Source of the DNA: Torreya grandis
Lineage: Eukaryota; Streptophyta; Pinopsida; Cupressales; Taxaceae
Reading direction: 5' to 3'
Length of the DNA stretch: 64,000 nt
Assembly (NCBI GenBank): GCA_037957365.1
Contig: JARHVA010002686.1
Coordinates: forward strand, 552,501 to 616,500
A program made the position numbers and the translations under genes. How positions within the stretch are numbered: position 1 is the stretch's first letter; every line of letters starts with the position of its first letter. Under the pieces are notes generated by a model. It ran no database searches. It saw only the letters and a list, made by a program, of their open reading frames with translations, and was not told where the DNA came from. Of the stretch, positions 1 through 13,200 are shown in pieces.

Positions 1-59
1 CATGACAAGAAACTTGTAACTTAAGACTATTGACTTGTTATTTTAAATCTCCCATGGTT

Positions 60-1342
60 GTCATGATAGGTAAAATATCATAAGGAGAGGTTAAAATGTT
101 TACTATAGGTTTTAAAATACCATTCACATGAAAGATAAGAATGGAAGGATATTTATCATTCTTAAAAGGAGAATCATACATGGTTTTGAAACATTTAGTA
201 AAGGAGTAGCCATCGTTAACAAGGCAAGTATATAATGTTGGATATCATGAAGGGTAATACCATTAAAATTACAAGATGTTACTTCACTTGGAATTTTTTT
301 ACAATTAGTAGGGATTTCATAAATAATTTTTCTTGTAAGCATTTTCTTTTGTTTAGCCAAAGATGTAAAATATGGAGGAAAATAAACATTTGGCAGTTCA
401 TATGCAATATCATGAAGGGGGATGCAACTATCACGTTAATTTGTGTTTTAAAATGGAAAAGAGAATACACTAATACTATTGAGTTTTTATATTTAAATTA
501 TTTTAACAAGATACATCAAATAGATTTGGGACTTATGTGTGTCCCCAAACAATGCAAGTTTTTTGAGTGTTTCCTTAGAATGTTCATTGGAACAGTTGTT
601 ATGTTCTTCAAAGATAACAATGGGAGACATAAGACATGAAGTTTCATCATTACATGCTAGATGAGAAGAACAAATTAGAGTAGGTCTACCTGAATCATGT
701 AAGTAAGACATTGGATTTTCAACATTCGTATTATTTGGAGAAGAAGGAACACCCTTGATTTTGCCAAAATTTTCATTATGAGATATATTTGAGCAACATT
801 AAACCTTATTAAAATTTTCAACATTTGAAATGGGAAGCTTAAACTTAGTTTTTGAGATAGATAAATAAGGTGGAGACACAATAAGTGGATTTTAAAAATT
901 GAGAATAGTATCATATTGCATGTTCGCTAGTTCTTGAAAGTAATGGTCATTAGAAATAAAAGGAAAAGTAGAGTTGTCATAGTTAAGAGGGATACAATAT
1001 GATCAACTTAATATCTTTCATCCTTGGTAAATTTGGTCAACTTTTAATTTCATAACTATCACCAGCTTGGTCAATTAGATTTATATTTGCATCATTAATT
1101 ATTTCATTATCATAGTTATAAGCAAAGGAAAGGGTGTGATCCCATTTTATATGTTCCATATGATCATAATATGAAATACATTGTTCATAAGTGACATTAA
1201 AACAACTATATAAAGGATGAGTATTTTTGGGTTGAGGGTCCCTTGGATTGCCATAAACTAGGAAATCTATTAGAAGTTGAGACTTCAAGAAAATTACAAA
1301 AATCGCAACTATGAGGGTCAAAACAATAATGAAATATAACAC
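60..1342 (-). pseudogene. Unrecognised coding relic
   Basis: Several minus-strand stretches read like one decayed protein rather than chance frames. Examples are the 101-codon frame at 1037-1342 (with YDHMEHIKWDH), a stretch at 493-711 (with SGRPTLICSSHLACNDETSC) and one ending near 124-360 (with KKIPSEVTSCNFNGITLHD). They follow each other in the same direction, are separated by stops and frameshifts, and have mixed amino-acid composition. I recognise no domain, zinc knuckle, protease or polymerase motif. A degenerate gag-like region of a retroelement is possible given the surroundings, but that is inference. The start and end are approximate. Confidence 0.35.
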
Positions 1343-4300
1343 TCACAAACTAATCTTACATAATAAAAAATCATATTTGAAAATAAAATATATAAATATA
1401 ACTTGAAAATCCTAAAGAAGCACAAAACCTTAAATGCAAACTAGGGTTTGGGTTCAACATAAAGAGGACGGGTTCACAAAATGTTTAAAGTACTTTTGAA
1501 GTTTTACAAGATAGTACCCAAGAAATTAAATTTGTTTGAAAAGAATGGAAATATTTATATTAACACTAGAGTATAGTCAATAACACATATTTACCTAATT
1601 TAGCCTATGCATTAAATATAATATGTATTAAGAAACTAACTGATAAAAAGAGTGTATCTTATTTATTATTTTGTTCTAGACTATGAAAGTGGTTAGGATT
1701 CATCACAAGGTTATCCAAGAGGTCTGGAATTTGTTCATTCTATATCATAATAATTTTTGTCATCATATAGTTGCATCGATGTGGGATAATAACTGATGAT
1801 TATGCTCATATCTACTGCTAGAATATAGTTAGAGATATATGAACAAGTGACCTCAAATTTAGATCAAAATTATGATTTTGCATGTGTAATCATTCTATGT
1901 CTCAACTTATGTTTTCCTATGTACCAGATCAAAATAATAAAAAACCTTAGTTCCTTTGCATTATACCTAGTACAAACAAGTAAAAATAGGATATTAACAT
2001 GAGTCAAGCTAGCCCTAGTAACCTTACTATTGATAAGAACTATGTACATAGCCAATACTCTTAAGAGGACCTCAAACTTCCATGGATTTCTTCCTTTGAT
2101 GCATGTGTGTGGAATTGTAACAATATGACTATATGCTCTTTCTACTAGTAACCCTTGGGCAAAGTGATGTAATAGTATATTTGAGCTTTTACATGATTCA
2201 AATATTTAAAATAGTGTTGTAGTGTAATTTGATAGATTGAAATAGATAATACTTTCTCATTATAGAGTTGTCTTATCAAATTCAAAGGTGTATTTATTAG
2301 ACCATAAACTTTGTATATATATGAACCTTTTGAATTTCAATTATAACCTAATACATGGAAAAAGATGACCATAGGATGGTAAAAAAGGGATAAGAAAATG
2401 TTCACAAAGAAAAAGATATGAAAAAAGATAAACAAATAAGCTTGGATAGTTGTGTTGAGGTTGGACACTAAAATTGATGGTAGTGTCCAAGATAGATGCA
2501 AGTGTCCAAGGGATAAAGCGTACAAAAAATAAGAAAACTAGGTAGGGGTCTCTAATATACATTGGATGAAAACAAGAAAACATAAGACACATGCCCAAGG
2601 GGTAGGTAAATCAAGTGAAATAAGATGGAACTAAAGAGGTCCATGAGAAACTATGTCACTAGATGTTTAATTCTCAGTAAAAAGGTATATACATACAGTA
2701 AGACTAAAAATATGTGTACTTGTACCAAAATGGGTGCCTAAAACTAGAAGGAGACTAGGTGGACAACTAACCTAAATATACTTAAGGGATTTTTGTGAAA
2801 AATAATTTTGTGAATGATAAAATTTTAAGGCATGTATAGTGAAAAGAACAAGGAAAGTAGAGAATAAAACTATCAATCAATGTAAAACTATAACAGGAAA
2901 AATTTATTATGATAAGTTATATCAAATATATTAAAGATCATATGTATGGTGTTTATTTAATCTATAAGTTCATTCTTGTATAGTAATTAATCATACATTG
3001 ATATACAAAAAGGGATAGGAAGCATGAGTTGAACTATTTCAATGGTTGACATATTAAATAGTTATAGTACAAGTAGTTGCAACATAACAAATTATAACAT
3101 AAAGCACACCATTTACTAATAGTGATAAACCATAAATCCTAAGTAGTGCTCGATCCCTATCTTAAAAGCCTCTGTAAGACTTACTTTTAAGAGACCATTT
3201 TGAGTATGTACGTTGGTAAATTTATAAATTTAAAAAAATAATCTAAATTATATATCTTCTTTAATTATGTAGATATGTGTTTACTTACTAGAATAAGCCC
3301 TCTATTTCAAATTTAATCATAGGTCATTATTTTAAGTTGGAAGATGAATACAATCATGTTTCCATATTTATATCACATTATGTGGGATGATTGCCACATT
3401 ATATAAGGCCAAATGTCTTTCACCAAGGATGTGTTGGCTCACTATAAATTGAGTGGCATATAAAGTACTTTGAGTGGTCAATAAGTCCAAATGATAGGAT
3501 ATATACTTTTATCCATGTTGAAAACTCTATCACGTAGATATTAATCTATTGTATTTGATGGATTCTTTTTTGTTCTAGATTTTAATAAATATTTAAGGAT
3601 GAAATGGTACATTTGATGTATTATTAAGCCAAAGAGATGCTTTCGTTAATGGAATATTAAAAAATAATAGTATTTATTTAAAAATGTCATCTATGAGATA
3701 AAGTTTCAATTTTTCACAATCAAACATTTACTTTAATTATGTAGATACCCATATTTGTTAAAAGCACAATTTCATATCATGTTGTCATGGCTTTTGCATG
3801 TATAAGCCTTTTGAATGAGATTCAAATATATTGTGGTATGGTTTCATATTGGTCTCCTTAGTTCCATATTATTTCACTTACTTTATCTTCCCATCTGGTC
3901 CTCTATGTTATTAGAACTACCTTTTACCTAATGTATTCTAATCATCTCTACCTATGCTTTTTGTTATCTTTGTATTTTTTAGCTTCTAGACACCTGTATC
4001 TATGTTGGAATCTTGCATCATCGTAATCATCCAATTAAGATGCAAGTGTATAGAATTATCTTTGAATATTTTTCCATGCTTTTAACTTTTTAAGACATTT
4101 TTTTTAACATTGTATGTTCTTTCTATTGTTGATTTTTTATGTGGTACTAGGTCCTAATTAGAAGTAAAGAGATCCCTATATATAAAAAGGCTATGGTCTA
4201 ATTACACTGCCTCACATTTTGATCAATCGAGTTTAAAATAAAAAAATAATTTACATTTTAGGCTATTAAGTTACATTAAATTACTAAATTGAAAATTTGA

Positions 4301-7030
4301 AGCATTCAAAAGGTAAACATACACTTGCATTGCTTGTACCAATGGTTAGAACAAGAGAAAGATAATATAGTAAATGATCACCATTATACACACAAATACC
4401 TAGGAGGGGTAACTACATGAGAGTCTAAGGCCATCTCAAGAGTATATAATTATGTATGCAATGCTTATAAATAACTTAGGTTGTTAAGGTTAGGTCAACT
4501 CTTGTGATAGCCCCTTTTTTCCGAGTTACAGGAGATCAAAGGCAATAAAATTAGGGTTTTGTTTATTTTTTTGATTCAATGCGTAGTTGGACACATTCTA
4601 AAAGATAAAATAGGAATATAGGTGACAACAAAAAATTTTATTAGAATTTTGATGTATTCTTGCATATATCCTAGGCTATAAACCTACATCGAGGAGAGAC
4701 ACGTGTTGATGCAACTGTCAAGGATTGACACAAGTGTCATAAGGGTAAAAAATAATAACACAGGGTGAGAAGATATTAGATTTGGTCCATTGTGATGAGA
4801 CAATTCCTAGTAATTATTGTAGTCTAGAATAAAATATGAAATAAGATATGTTTTCTTTATCCCTTGGTTGCCTAGCACTTTAATTTATTTATCCCACGTG
4901 TAACTGGGAAAATCTCTATAACTTGGCATATATGACTTAATTCTTAATATCATCATATTTCATTCCAAAAAAAAAATTATCTTAAGTGTATTTATATAAA
5001 AGAAAACCCAAATAGCATAGAATAGATTATCAAGTGGGCTAACAATTGGGCATGCATTAATTTTTAGGTGATTTCAACTCAAATTAGTTAGTTCGATGAA
5101 CATGATGATCATATTTTATTTATTTTAGTTTTATTGGTGACAATGATATAATTTTTTTAATAATACAATTTTTCATTCATAAAATTGTATACAGGCCTAC
5201 AAGCTATAATCTAGTTCATTTCAAAGCCATATTTTGTGATTAGAGATAGGTCATGATTAACATTATATCAAGGTAAAATATATCCTATGAATAACACAAT
5301 TAATTAGTTTTATATATTTTAAATGACGGTATGTTAGTTGATGGAATAAAATCATTAGTTTCTTGTAAATAGAGCTATATGAATATTTTATGGATCTTCT
5401 GATGGTTTTATGTAAAAATATTTTCTGGGTTGAAACATTCTCATGTTTTGATATCTCAATGTGCATTGACCATAGATTGAGCATGAAATAATTCTTAGAG
5501 GGTCTAATCACAAATCATTGTCTTTATGTGAATGTTGTGATAATAAATTATTTTTTTATAGTTTCATTTCTGAGACTAATAGAATTTATTTAAAATCAAT
5601 ATGTTTCTTATGCTTACAAACTTTTGTAAAACCTAGTAATATCATGATTTTGTTCTTTTTAAATCTGTATTTTGTCATTAGAAGTTAAAATATGTCCTCC
5701 AAATAATTCATCATGAAATATTTTCTATGGTAATATATTTTTTGATCTCATGGAACCATTATATTTTTAAATGGATGTTTATTGATGGTTTACATTTCTT
5801 ATTAATGTTTATGTAATATAGGTTGTTTGTATAAATATTGTGTTATTTTTATAATTTGACACGTATAGAAAAAATATTTGAGCACTTAACCATTTTAAGG
5901 TGAGTTAATGTTGAATTAGTGTGTATACATAAATATAGAGATAATATTAAATTTAATTTGGTTTGTTACTGTAATTCATATCATTTTTTTAATGTATACA
6001 TTTTGTTTTCCATAACTTTTATACAAGTATATAAGGTATGTTTCCATTATTTTATAAAGTATTATGTTATTTAATTAAATTTTATAACTTTAGACTAAAA
6101 GCAAAGATAATAAATTGGATCTAAAAGGTTTTCCAATGGTCAAATTTCCTTTCTTTGTGTATTTTCTTGCCATCCTTGCATGCCACTTATGTAGGAATTT
6201 CTAGGGGTTTTGCACCTTAGTTATGCTTAGCGTTCTATGTTGTGGCTAGGCTAGACATATATAATTATTTCTCCACTTTGATCTAAAACTATTATTATAG
6301 GAAATAAGAGGAATGATTCCCAAAATATCTCAAAATTTTATCTTGAAGGTATATGATAAGGTTCTCCATCTGTTCTTCCCTTTTATCCAAAGGTATGTCT
6401 TTTTGGTGATGTTATAGAAAGTGTATGTAGATAGCATGAATTTTTTTCACTTTTTGGATACTTTTCCATCTGGTTCCCTTTAAAAGAGTCTCTCCATAAT
6501 TGGTTTTAAAATCATTGGGAGACTACAGGTCTCCATGTGGTAGGCATATATAACCTCACCAAAGGGTTTTTTGGTTTAATTTTAAAGAGCTATTTGAAGT
6601 CTAAACCCTCCTTGCCAAATCAAGCTGCTAGCTTTTACAAAACTTGCTCTTAAGTTTATCCATCTTGTTTAAGCTTTCCAACCTCATGATGAACCTTTGG
6701 TCCTTTATGGATCCAATTTTTACACCTGTTGGGCACATTATTTTTCTAGGAGAAACTCAATTGGTTTTCTACTTACCCCAAAAAATAATTTTTTATTGAG
6801 GTTTACCTATAAAAAGACCTAAATGATTTCAGTAATATCTTAGTTGGTGATGATTTATAGTAAAAAAAAAATTTGTCCTTCAACCTACCTAAATTTTATT
6901 TTCAAGCATCCAACCATTGAATCAAATATTGTCCCCTTATGGGATGTTTGGATCCTTCCTCAACCCCTTTTAACATGATAAAAACAAGGTGGAAAAAAAT
7001 AGGGATGATAAAACCATGGTTAATTATAAA
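1343..7030. other. AT-rich stretch without recognisable genes
   Basis: No frame longer than about 85 codons and no motif I recognise. There is a weak inverted similarity between about 2340-2650 and about 3840-4080 (for example AGTTCCAT followed by TTATTTCACTT in one, its reverse complement in the other). No LTR ends, primer-binding site or RNA gene was seen. Confidence 0.5.
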
Positions 7031-7035
7031 AAATC

Positions 7036-7495
7036 ATAGATAGGTCCAAAACGCTCCTCTCGAATATCTTCTTCTCTAGTAAATAAGACTTCTTTGGAGA
7101 TACCCACCTCGCCTCCCATTAATGTTTTGGTCTAGAAGACCCAACATAGTGTAATTTTTAACAATTACCATGATTCTATGGTTACTAACACTATGATATC
7201 ATCAACCAATGGATCATTATCTGAGTGTTTAGGTGGCCCACCCTCTAGTGGTGGTGAGTCTCCCTAAAATTAGCATGGGGCTAAACACTACTCCATCATG
7301 ATAAAATATTATTTTCAACTAGACCAATATAGTAGTTTTGAAATGTTAGTACATTTTAAGGATAGATAAGGGAAGTTCCACATGGATAATATTTGCCCAC
7401 TAGTTAAGTCCACCTACGAATGATTTTTGTGTTTATTGTCAATGAATAGATTCTCTAGATTTTGTTTATCTATAATAAGTTAGGGTTCCAAAACT
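7036..7495 (+). pseudogene. Unrecognised coding relic, plus strand
   Basis: One plus-strand frame stays readable for about 450 bases, interrupted only by single-codon stops. It holds a Ser/Gly/Pro-rich stretch (GSLSECLGGPPSSGGESP) followed by a segment with LDQYSSFEMLVHFKDR and GKFHMDNICPL. Scattered stops in one otherwise continuous frame suggest decay by point mutation. The family is not identified. A non-LTR retrotransposon ORF1 or a gag relic is conceivable but unsupported by any diagnostic motif. It lies just left of repeated segment A. Confidence 0.25.
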
Positions 7496-8099
7496 TAATA
7501 TACATACTTCTCTACATTGTATTTGGTAGGATGCCACCCATTTTTCACTCTACATAAAGATGAAGATAACAATGCTAGCATGTTAAATTATGGCTCTCTC
7601 ACTCTAGACTTACTCTTGACTTATATTCTATCATTCCTCCAACAAGTACTTATTTTTATAATATCCACCTAAAACTAATTGTAAAAAATATTAATATTGG
7701 CATGAATTTCATCATAACCCATGTTTCCAATTGGTTAATTTTTATAATAGAGATATTGGTCATTAAATTATGTTTTTAAAAAAAATCAAAATTTTAAATT
7801 ATTTTATTAATTTTTTTTCCATTTTTTTATTTAAATTTGGTTTTCTTTCAATTTTATGATGAATAAATAAACATTAATAATATTGTTTCCTTGCTTGAAT
7901 TGATGGTGACAGATGTGGGGAAAATGATTTTTTTTTAAATTTTTTAGCTATTAGTTGTTTTCTCCATTTTGATTTTCTATATATCTGATATTGTTGAACG
8001 CTAAATCTTAAACCCTAAAACCTAAATCCTATTAAGGTTGGTGACAAAATTACTATAGAATGAATACTAAGATATATAAATTTTGTTTTATAATCATGT

Positions 8100-8100
8100 A

Positions 8101-8180
<80 letters not shown>
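8100..8180. repeat. (ATT)n microsatellite
   Basis: About 27 uninterrupted ATT triplets inside segment copy A. The corresponding site in copy B (near 38200) has only a short ATTATTAATT remnant, so the expansion is specific to copy A. Confidence 0.97.
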
Positions 8181-8307
8181 GTTATTTTGATAGACAATTT
8201 ATATTCGTGGCATAGAAATTTAATAATGTTATCTACTAGTTTGATTTATAGTAGTTTGATTTTTATATATATATATATATAATATTAATTATGTATTATT
8301 AATTTGG

Positions 8308-9047
8308 TGTTAATTACACAATAGACAAAGAGGGGAGTTAAATCAGTGTGATTTTGATATTTAATTTCTTAAAAATAGTGTCCAAAAATAAAAAGACATT
8401 CACATGAGATCTATCTATTAATAAACACAAGATTTTTTTTGGAAAATACTCTCTCGATAAAAACCATAAAGAAGAGCTTCTTGGAGATACTATCCATATC
8501 TAGTTTGAAAAATAAAATATTTCTACAAAATTTGTAGGCACCAACGTACTAGTGACGCCAAGCCCCACCGCCAAGCACCAACTTAGAAAAATACACAAAT
8601 CTCATTTTATGAGGCACCAACCTCAAAAAAAAAACAAAGTTCCACATTCATAATATTACTTATACAAAAAATGATGGTAATTTCAATTTATTTCATACCA
8701 AATATACTTAGATTTAAAGATACAAAGATAATTTGTTTCCATGCTTCCTCCAACCTCTCCACACTTCTTTTATAGCCCTTGATGCCCCTTCATGGAGAGG
8801 GAAAAATTATCCAAGGGAGGTGATAATTTAAAAATAGGTGTAATTTTATCTTTCAAGTGGGATGACTTGTCTTCAAATTTGGGCACCAACAATTAGGGGT
8901 CAACCAGCCCTTGTTTATGCACAAAAACTTTTAAATGGGATACATAATTAATCAATAAGTCACCTTAAATTTAATCATAATAAATTATAACCTGAATATT
9001 ATCATGAAATTAAACTAACTTTGACATCAATGATAATATTTATAACA
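8308..9047 (-). repeat. 3' LTR of the copia element
   Basis: A 740-bp copy of the LTR at 19349-20102. Shared landmarks include GATCTATCTATTAATAAACA, CACCAAC motifs, a CCAAGCACCAACTTA motif and GGGATGACTTGTC. On the minus strand it starts TGTTATAAATATT. The left end is TGTTAATTACAC on the plus strand. Divergence from the other LTR is easily visible by eye, which indicates an old insertion. Confidence 0.88.
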
Positions 9048-9172
9048 ATCACCACCTTTGTCATTGATGACAACCTCAACATTGCAAGCAAATAATATGT
9101 AAGTACAACAATTCTCCCTTTTCTATAGATCTCCTCCTTTTATCCCCCTTTATTTGACTCTCCCCCTTTGAA
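9048..9172 (-). other. Polypurine-rich end of the copia interior
   Basis: Just inside the 3' LTR the minus strand is purine-rich: GACAAAGGTGGTGAT adjoins the LTR, and AAAGGGGGAGAG and AAAGGGGGATAAAAGGAGG follow upstream. Such runs prime plus-strand DNA synthesis in LTR elements. Which run served as the true tract is uncertain. Confidence 0.55.
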
Positions 9173-9249
9173 AACAATGAAAATGGATGTACAATATAAT
9201 CATAAAGTGTATCACCAAAGTATCCATGGAGAAATAAATAATAATGCAG

Positions 9250-10275
9250 TGATCAGACCCCCCTTAACCATTGGTTCTGTTGAAGATTTTAGTGACTAGA
9301 TGAAATATGGATCACTCCCAATTTTTTCCTTATAAACTCAAAAGTTTATTTTGGGATGGGATTCATGAATATATCTTCTATTTGTTCCTTTGTGGCAATC
9401 TATTCTAAATTTACTTGTTATTCAACAACCTATTCTCTTAAGAAGTGACACTTCATAGGAATATGTTTTGTCCTAGAGTGCACAACAATATTCTTCAAAA
9501 TATTTATTACACTAGTGTTATCACAGATTATTGATATTTGATGATCATACTCTATCTTAAAATATATCAATGTTTAATTCATACAAAGAACTTGTGTTCA
9601 ACATGACATTGTTTTGATATATTTTATCTTCACTATTGATAGATAAATATAATCATGATTTTTGCTTAACAAAGACACTACACTTTTACCAGGAAAGAAT
9701 GCTCTACCACTTGTAATCTTTATATTAGAAACACATCCTACTCAATATTCATATTTATATGATATTAGAGTGAAATCTTCACCTGTCGGATACCAAAAAC
9801 CATAATCCAAAGTGACTATTATAAATTTTAGTATTCTTTTGATGGCTTGCACATGAGTTTATATTGGTGGATCTTGAAACCATGTTACTAAGCCTATAGA
9901 TTGCATGATGTCTGACCTAGATAACGTGGTTTATAGTAGGATATAAATCATGGATATTTAAAGTGTCTGATTTTATTCAAGAGATTCATCATATTTGCTT
10001 AATTTACATCTCGTAACCATGTGTATGGTAACTAGTGTTAAATCTTCCATTCTAAACTTTTCAACATCTCCTTGACTTACATGGATTGCAAGATATATAT
10101 TCCTTTGTTAGATCGAGAAATTTTTAAACCAAGAAAAAATCATAATTCTCCTAACATGGAAATCTCAAACTCTTTTTGCATGTCTTTTGAAAATTCATGG
10201 GACAGTTTTTCATTAACTCCTCCAAAAATTATGTCATCCAAATAAACCACAATAATCAACTAATTTCCACCTTCA
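9250..10275 (-). pseudogene. Copia reverse transcriptase C-part and RNase H relic
   Basis: Read on the minus strand, this region holds a reverse transcriptase active-site motif (VVYLDDIIFGG near 10245) followed by a typical copia stretch (LSHEFSKDMQKEFE, then MLGELWFFLGLKIS). Further on is RNase H sequence with the copia signature CDNTSVINILKN and HSRTKHIPMK near 9440-9540, then the C-terminal ATKEQIEDIFMNP and FEFIRKKLG. Several stops and frameshifts are present. Family identity follows from these conserved motifs. The upstream part of the reverse transcriptase lies more than 5 kb away at about 15510-15570. Confidence 0.88.
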
Positions 10276-10279
10276 GTCT

Positions 10280-13200
10280 TAACCATAACATCAAGAACTA
10301 TACATATCCACATAAACCATAAAAATCAACTGATTTTCTTAAAAAAATATTATATGATCATTTTAGGTATCTAATTAACATCATAGTCATTATTTTTATG
10401 GTTAATAAAAATGTTGTGGTTTATGTGGATAATGAATCCTATCTTGTAACCTTATTGTTGTAGGTATTTATCAAGCCTTGGATATTATAATGTAGGGGCT
10501 TGTTTTCAATAAGTGTTATAAATAAAATTTTCACCCTAAATAGGTCTTCTCCAATCTCATTCAAGTTGATGTAACATGGAAACATCTCTCAAGTTGTGGG
10601 TAACCTATGGGAGAGATGAATCTCTAGATTGAAGGGCTATCTCCCTTGCACCATACCTAATGCTAACCACTAATCTACTTAATTTTAAAGAAAAGAGATA
10701 GACTAATATTAAAATTAACTTAACGTAGTTGATTCACCAATATTAACTACACAAACTTACTTGAACCTACACTATGAATGGTAATTTACAAAACTAATCT
10801 CAACAACCCAATGTTCTCCTAACAAAACTATTTCAACATGAAGGTAGAATGCAATGTAATTTTAAAGGTAGATGAATATTAGGCCCTATCATGAGACTTG
10901 TTATAAGTTAAATTACTTACACCAAGCATGAAAGAGTGAGATGAACACAAAGATAGATAACTATCACTTGAAATTAAAATATGAACTAATTCACACATTT
11001 AAGTAAGAATTTGAGAACATAAAACCATATTTAATTTTTTTTTTTCAAAGGCAAAACTAGTAGTTAAATTATCAAGGCTTCTCCATATAAAAATGTTGAT
11101 ACCTTACAAGGCCAAAAGTGGTAACTTATATAGAGGAATGAAGAAGAAAGAGAGAGGGGTGTGGAAGGAAGATAAAAATAATATTAATTTATAACATATT
11201 TAAACAGGTCCCTAAGGACATATGTATCTCATCTGAAGATGTTCCATCATCCAAGTGGCATGAGAGTTGAAAACTCAGCTTGACACCTTGTGCAACTCTT
11301 CAAAACTACACTTCTTTGCAAATGAGAAGTGAAAAGTAGACCTTTAAATCATAAATTATTCATGATATGATTTAATAAATATAATTTTAAACCTAAGATT
11401 CATTTATAAACTCCTTTTGTGTGCAATTTTAGTATTAATTATCATACATATGCATAGGTGTCTTGAAACTCCATCTCCCAAACCTATCCTTGTCCAAATG
11501 GCTCAAAACATGAGTTCATATTATTAAAGAAAATATATATCCATTAAAGGTATTAAAATAACTTATAATATATAAATAAATACATTATGTTTCTTAGAAC
11601 AACTCCCAAGACTCCATTTTTCTACTCAAGCTCTCATTAGGCCTATTTTCTTTATAACCCTAAATTCATGTAAACCTCCTTATGTAGGGAAGTGTACATA
11701 TGTTAATGAAACTATAAGGGAATAATTGAGAAAAAAAATATGTATTTACAAATACATTCCAATTTTTAGGTCATCATATTGAGTGGAAGTGTCTCTCTCT
11801 ACGTTTCTCTCTCCTCAATTAGGCCTCCTTGTCTAAAAGCTTAATTTTCTACTCCATATCTCTATAAAACATGTGAATTATCCAAAAATCATTTTATTCA
11901 CATTAATTATCCTATCACCAACCTCCATTAAAAATTTGAGGCCCTGAGACCCTATGGACGTGTGAGAACCATGAAATGGCCTTGAAACCTAGTCTCATTT
12001 TAGGCCTGTTTGAGACTGCCTTGAAAAATGAGCTTTGTTTATTCACTTCTAGAATGTTTAGTACATTTTTTTTGGATTTTATATTTTAAATAAATATAAT
12101 ATTACATATTAAAATATTTTTAATGTATCCAACGTTTCAAAACCCTAAAAAATACAAAAATACCTTGCAAAAATCATAACAGTCGAGATATATATTCATT
12201 GTAAAATACAGCTAAAATGACAGATTATAGTGCATTTCATGTAGTTCATACAACTAAAGGGTATATATAAATTACACCTAGAGAATATAAATGGAATAAT
12301 AAAAAATATATAGGAGGTTTCATGGTAAAATAATTTATTTTCATGTTATTTAGATGCTCATTTATCTCAACTGGTCATTACTAGGGGTTTAGGAGGGTTT
12401 GAGACATGTTTTATTCCTAAGGATTGTTCATAAAGAAAAGATCAAATTTATATCTAATAATGATAAAATATTTTATTAATGGGTCCCCTCCACCACATAC
12501 AAAAAAAAATATGTGCCATGAAAAACCTTATGAGAGATATAAGTACAAGATGGTGTCCCTCGAGTTGCAAGCATGCCATTTGATAGGGGTCTACATTCTT
12601 AAGATATGTTCATGAAGGTGATGGACCTAAACCAAAAATTTATGCCATGAGATTGAATTATGGGTAAATTGATACCTCATATGAAATGAATATATCTCCA
12701 TGAATTAGTTGTATGATCTTACCAAGTGAGAGAAAACCGGTCTGGAGTTGTAATCACCCATTTGAAGAATTCGAGGCGGTCTCAAAAGCTTAGATGGCAC
12801 TCTTCCTAAATTTTACCTATTTTTGATATGAATATTTAAGGTATATAATATCATATATGAAATTATAAAAACCTTAAAACCATAAATTTACCTCCAATAA
12901 TCCACTTGTCTCATGACTACACTTGTGGTCTATGTGTTTGGTTATAAGGCTTGTTAGATCTAAATAAGATTTAACATATTTCCATATTTCATGATGGGTT
13001 GGAAAGTTTTATGGGGTTATAAAATTACCATTAAAACACTTAAAAATTATTAGCTCTCCCTCAATCCTCCTCTCCTCATTATAAACAAGTAACTTTCTAT
13101 TATCAAGGCAAGTAGGCCTTTGCATGGTCCTGTTGAATGTGAATGCAAGGGTTTAGGTGAACTTGTCTTGAAAAGTCTCATTGGTCATGAAAAAATACTT

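Noticed and set aside
12424..12615. 63-codon frame within the unidentified insertion
   Set aside because: No recognisable motif, A-rich composition, and length expected by chance in 5 kb.
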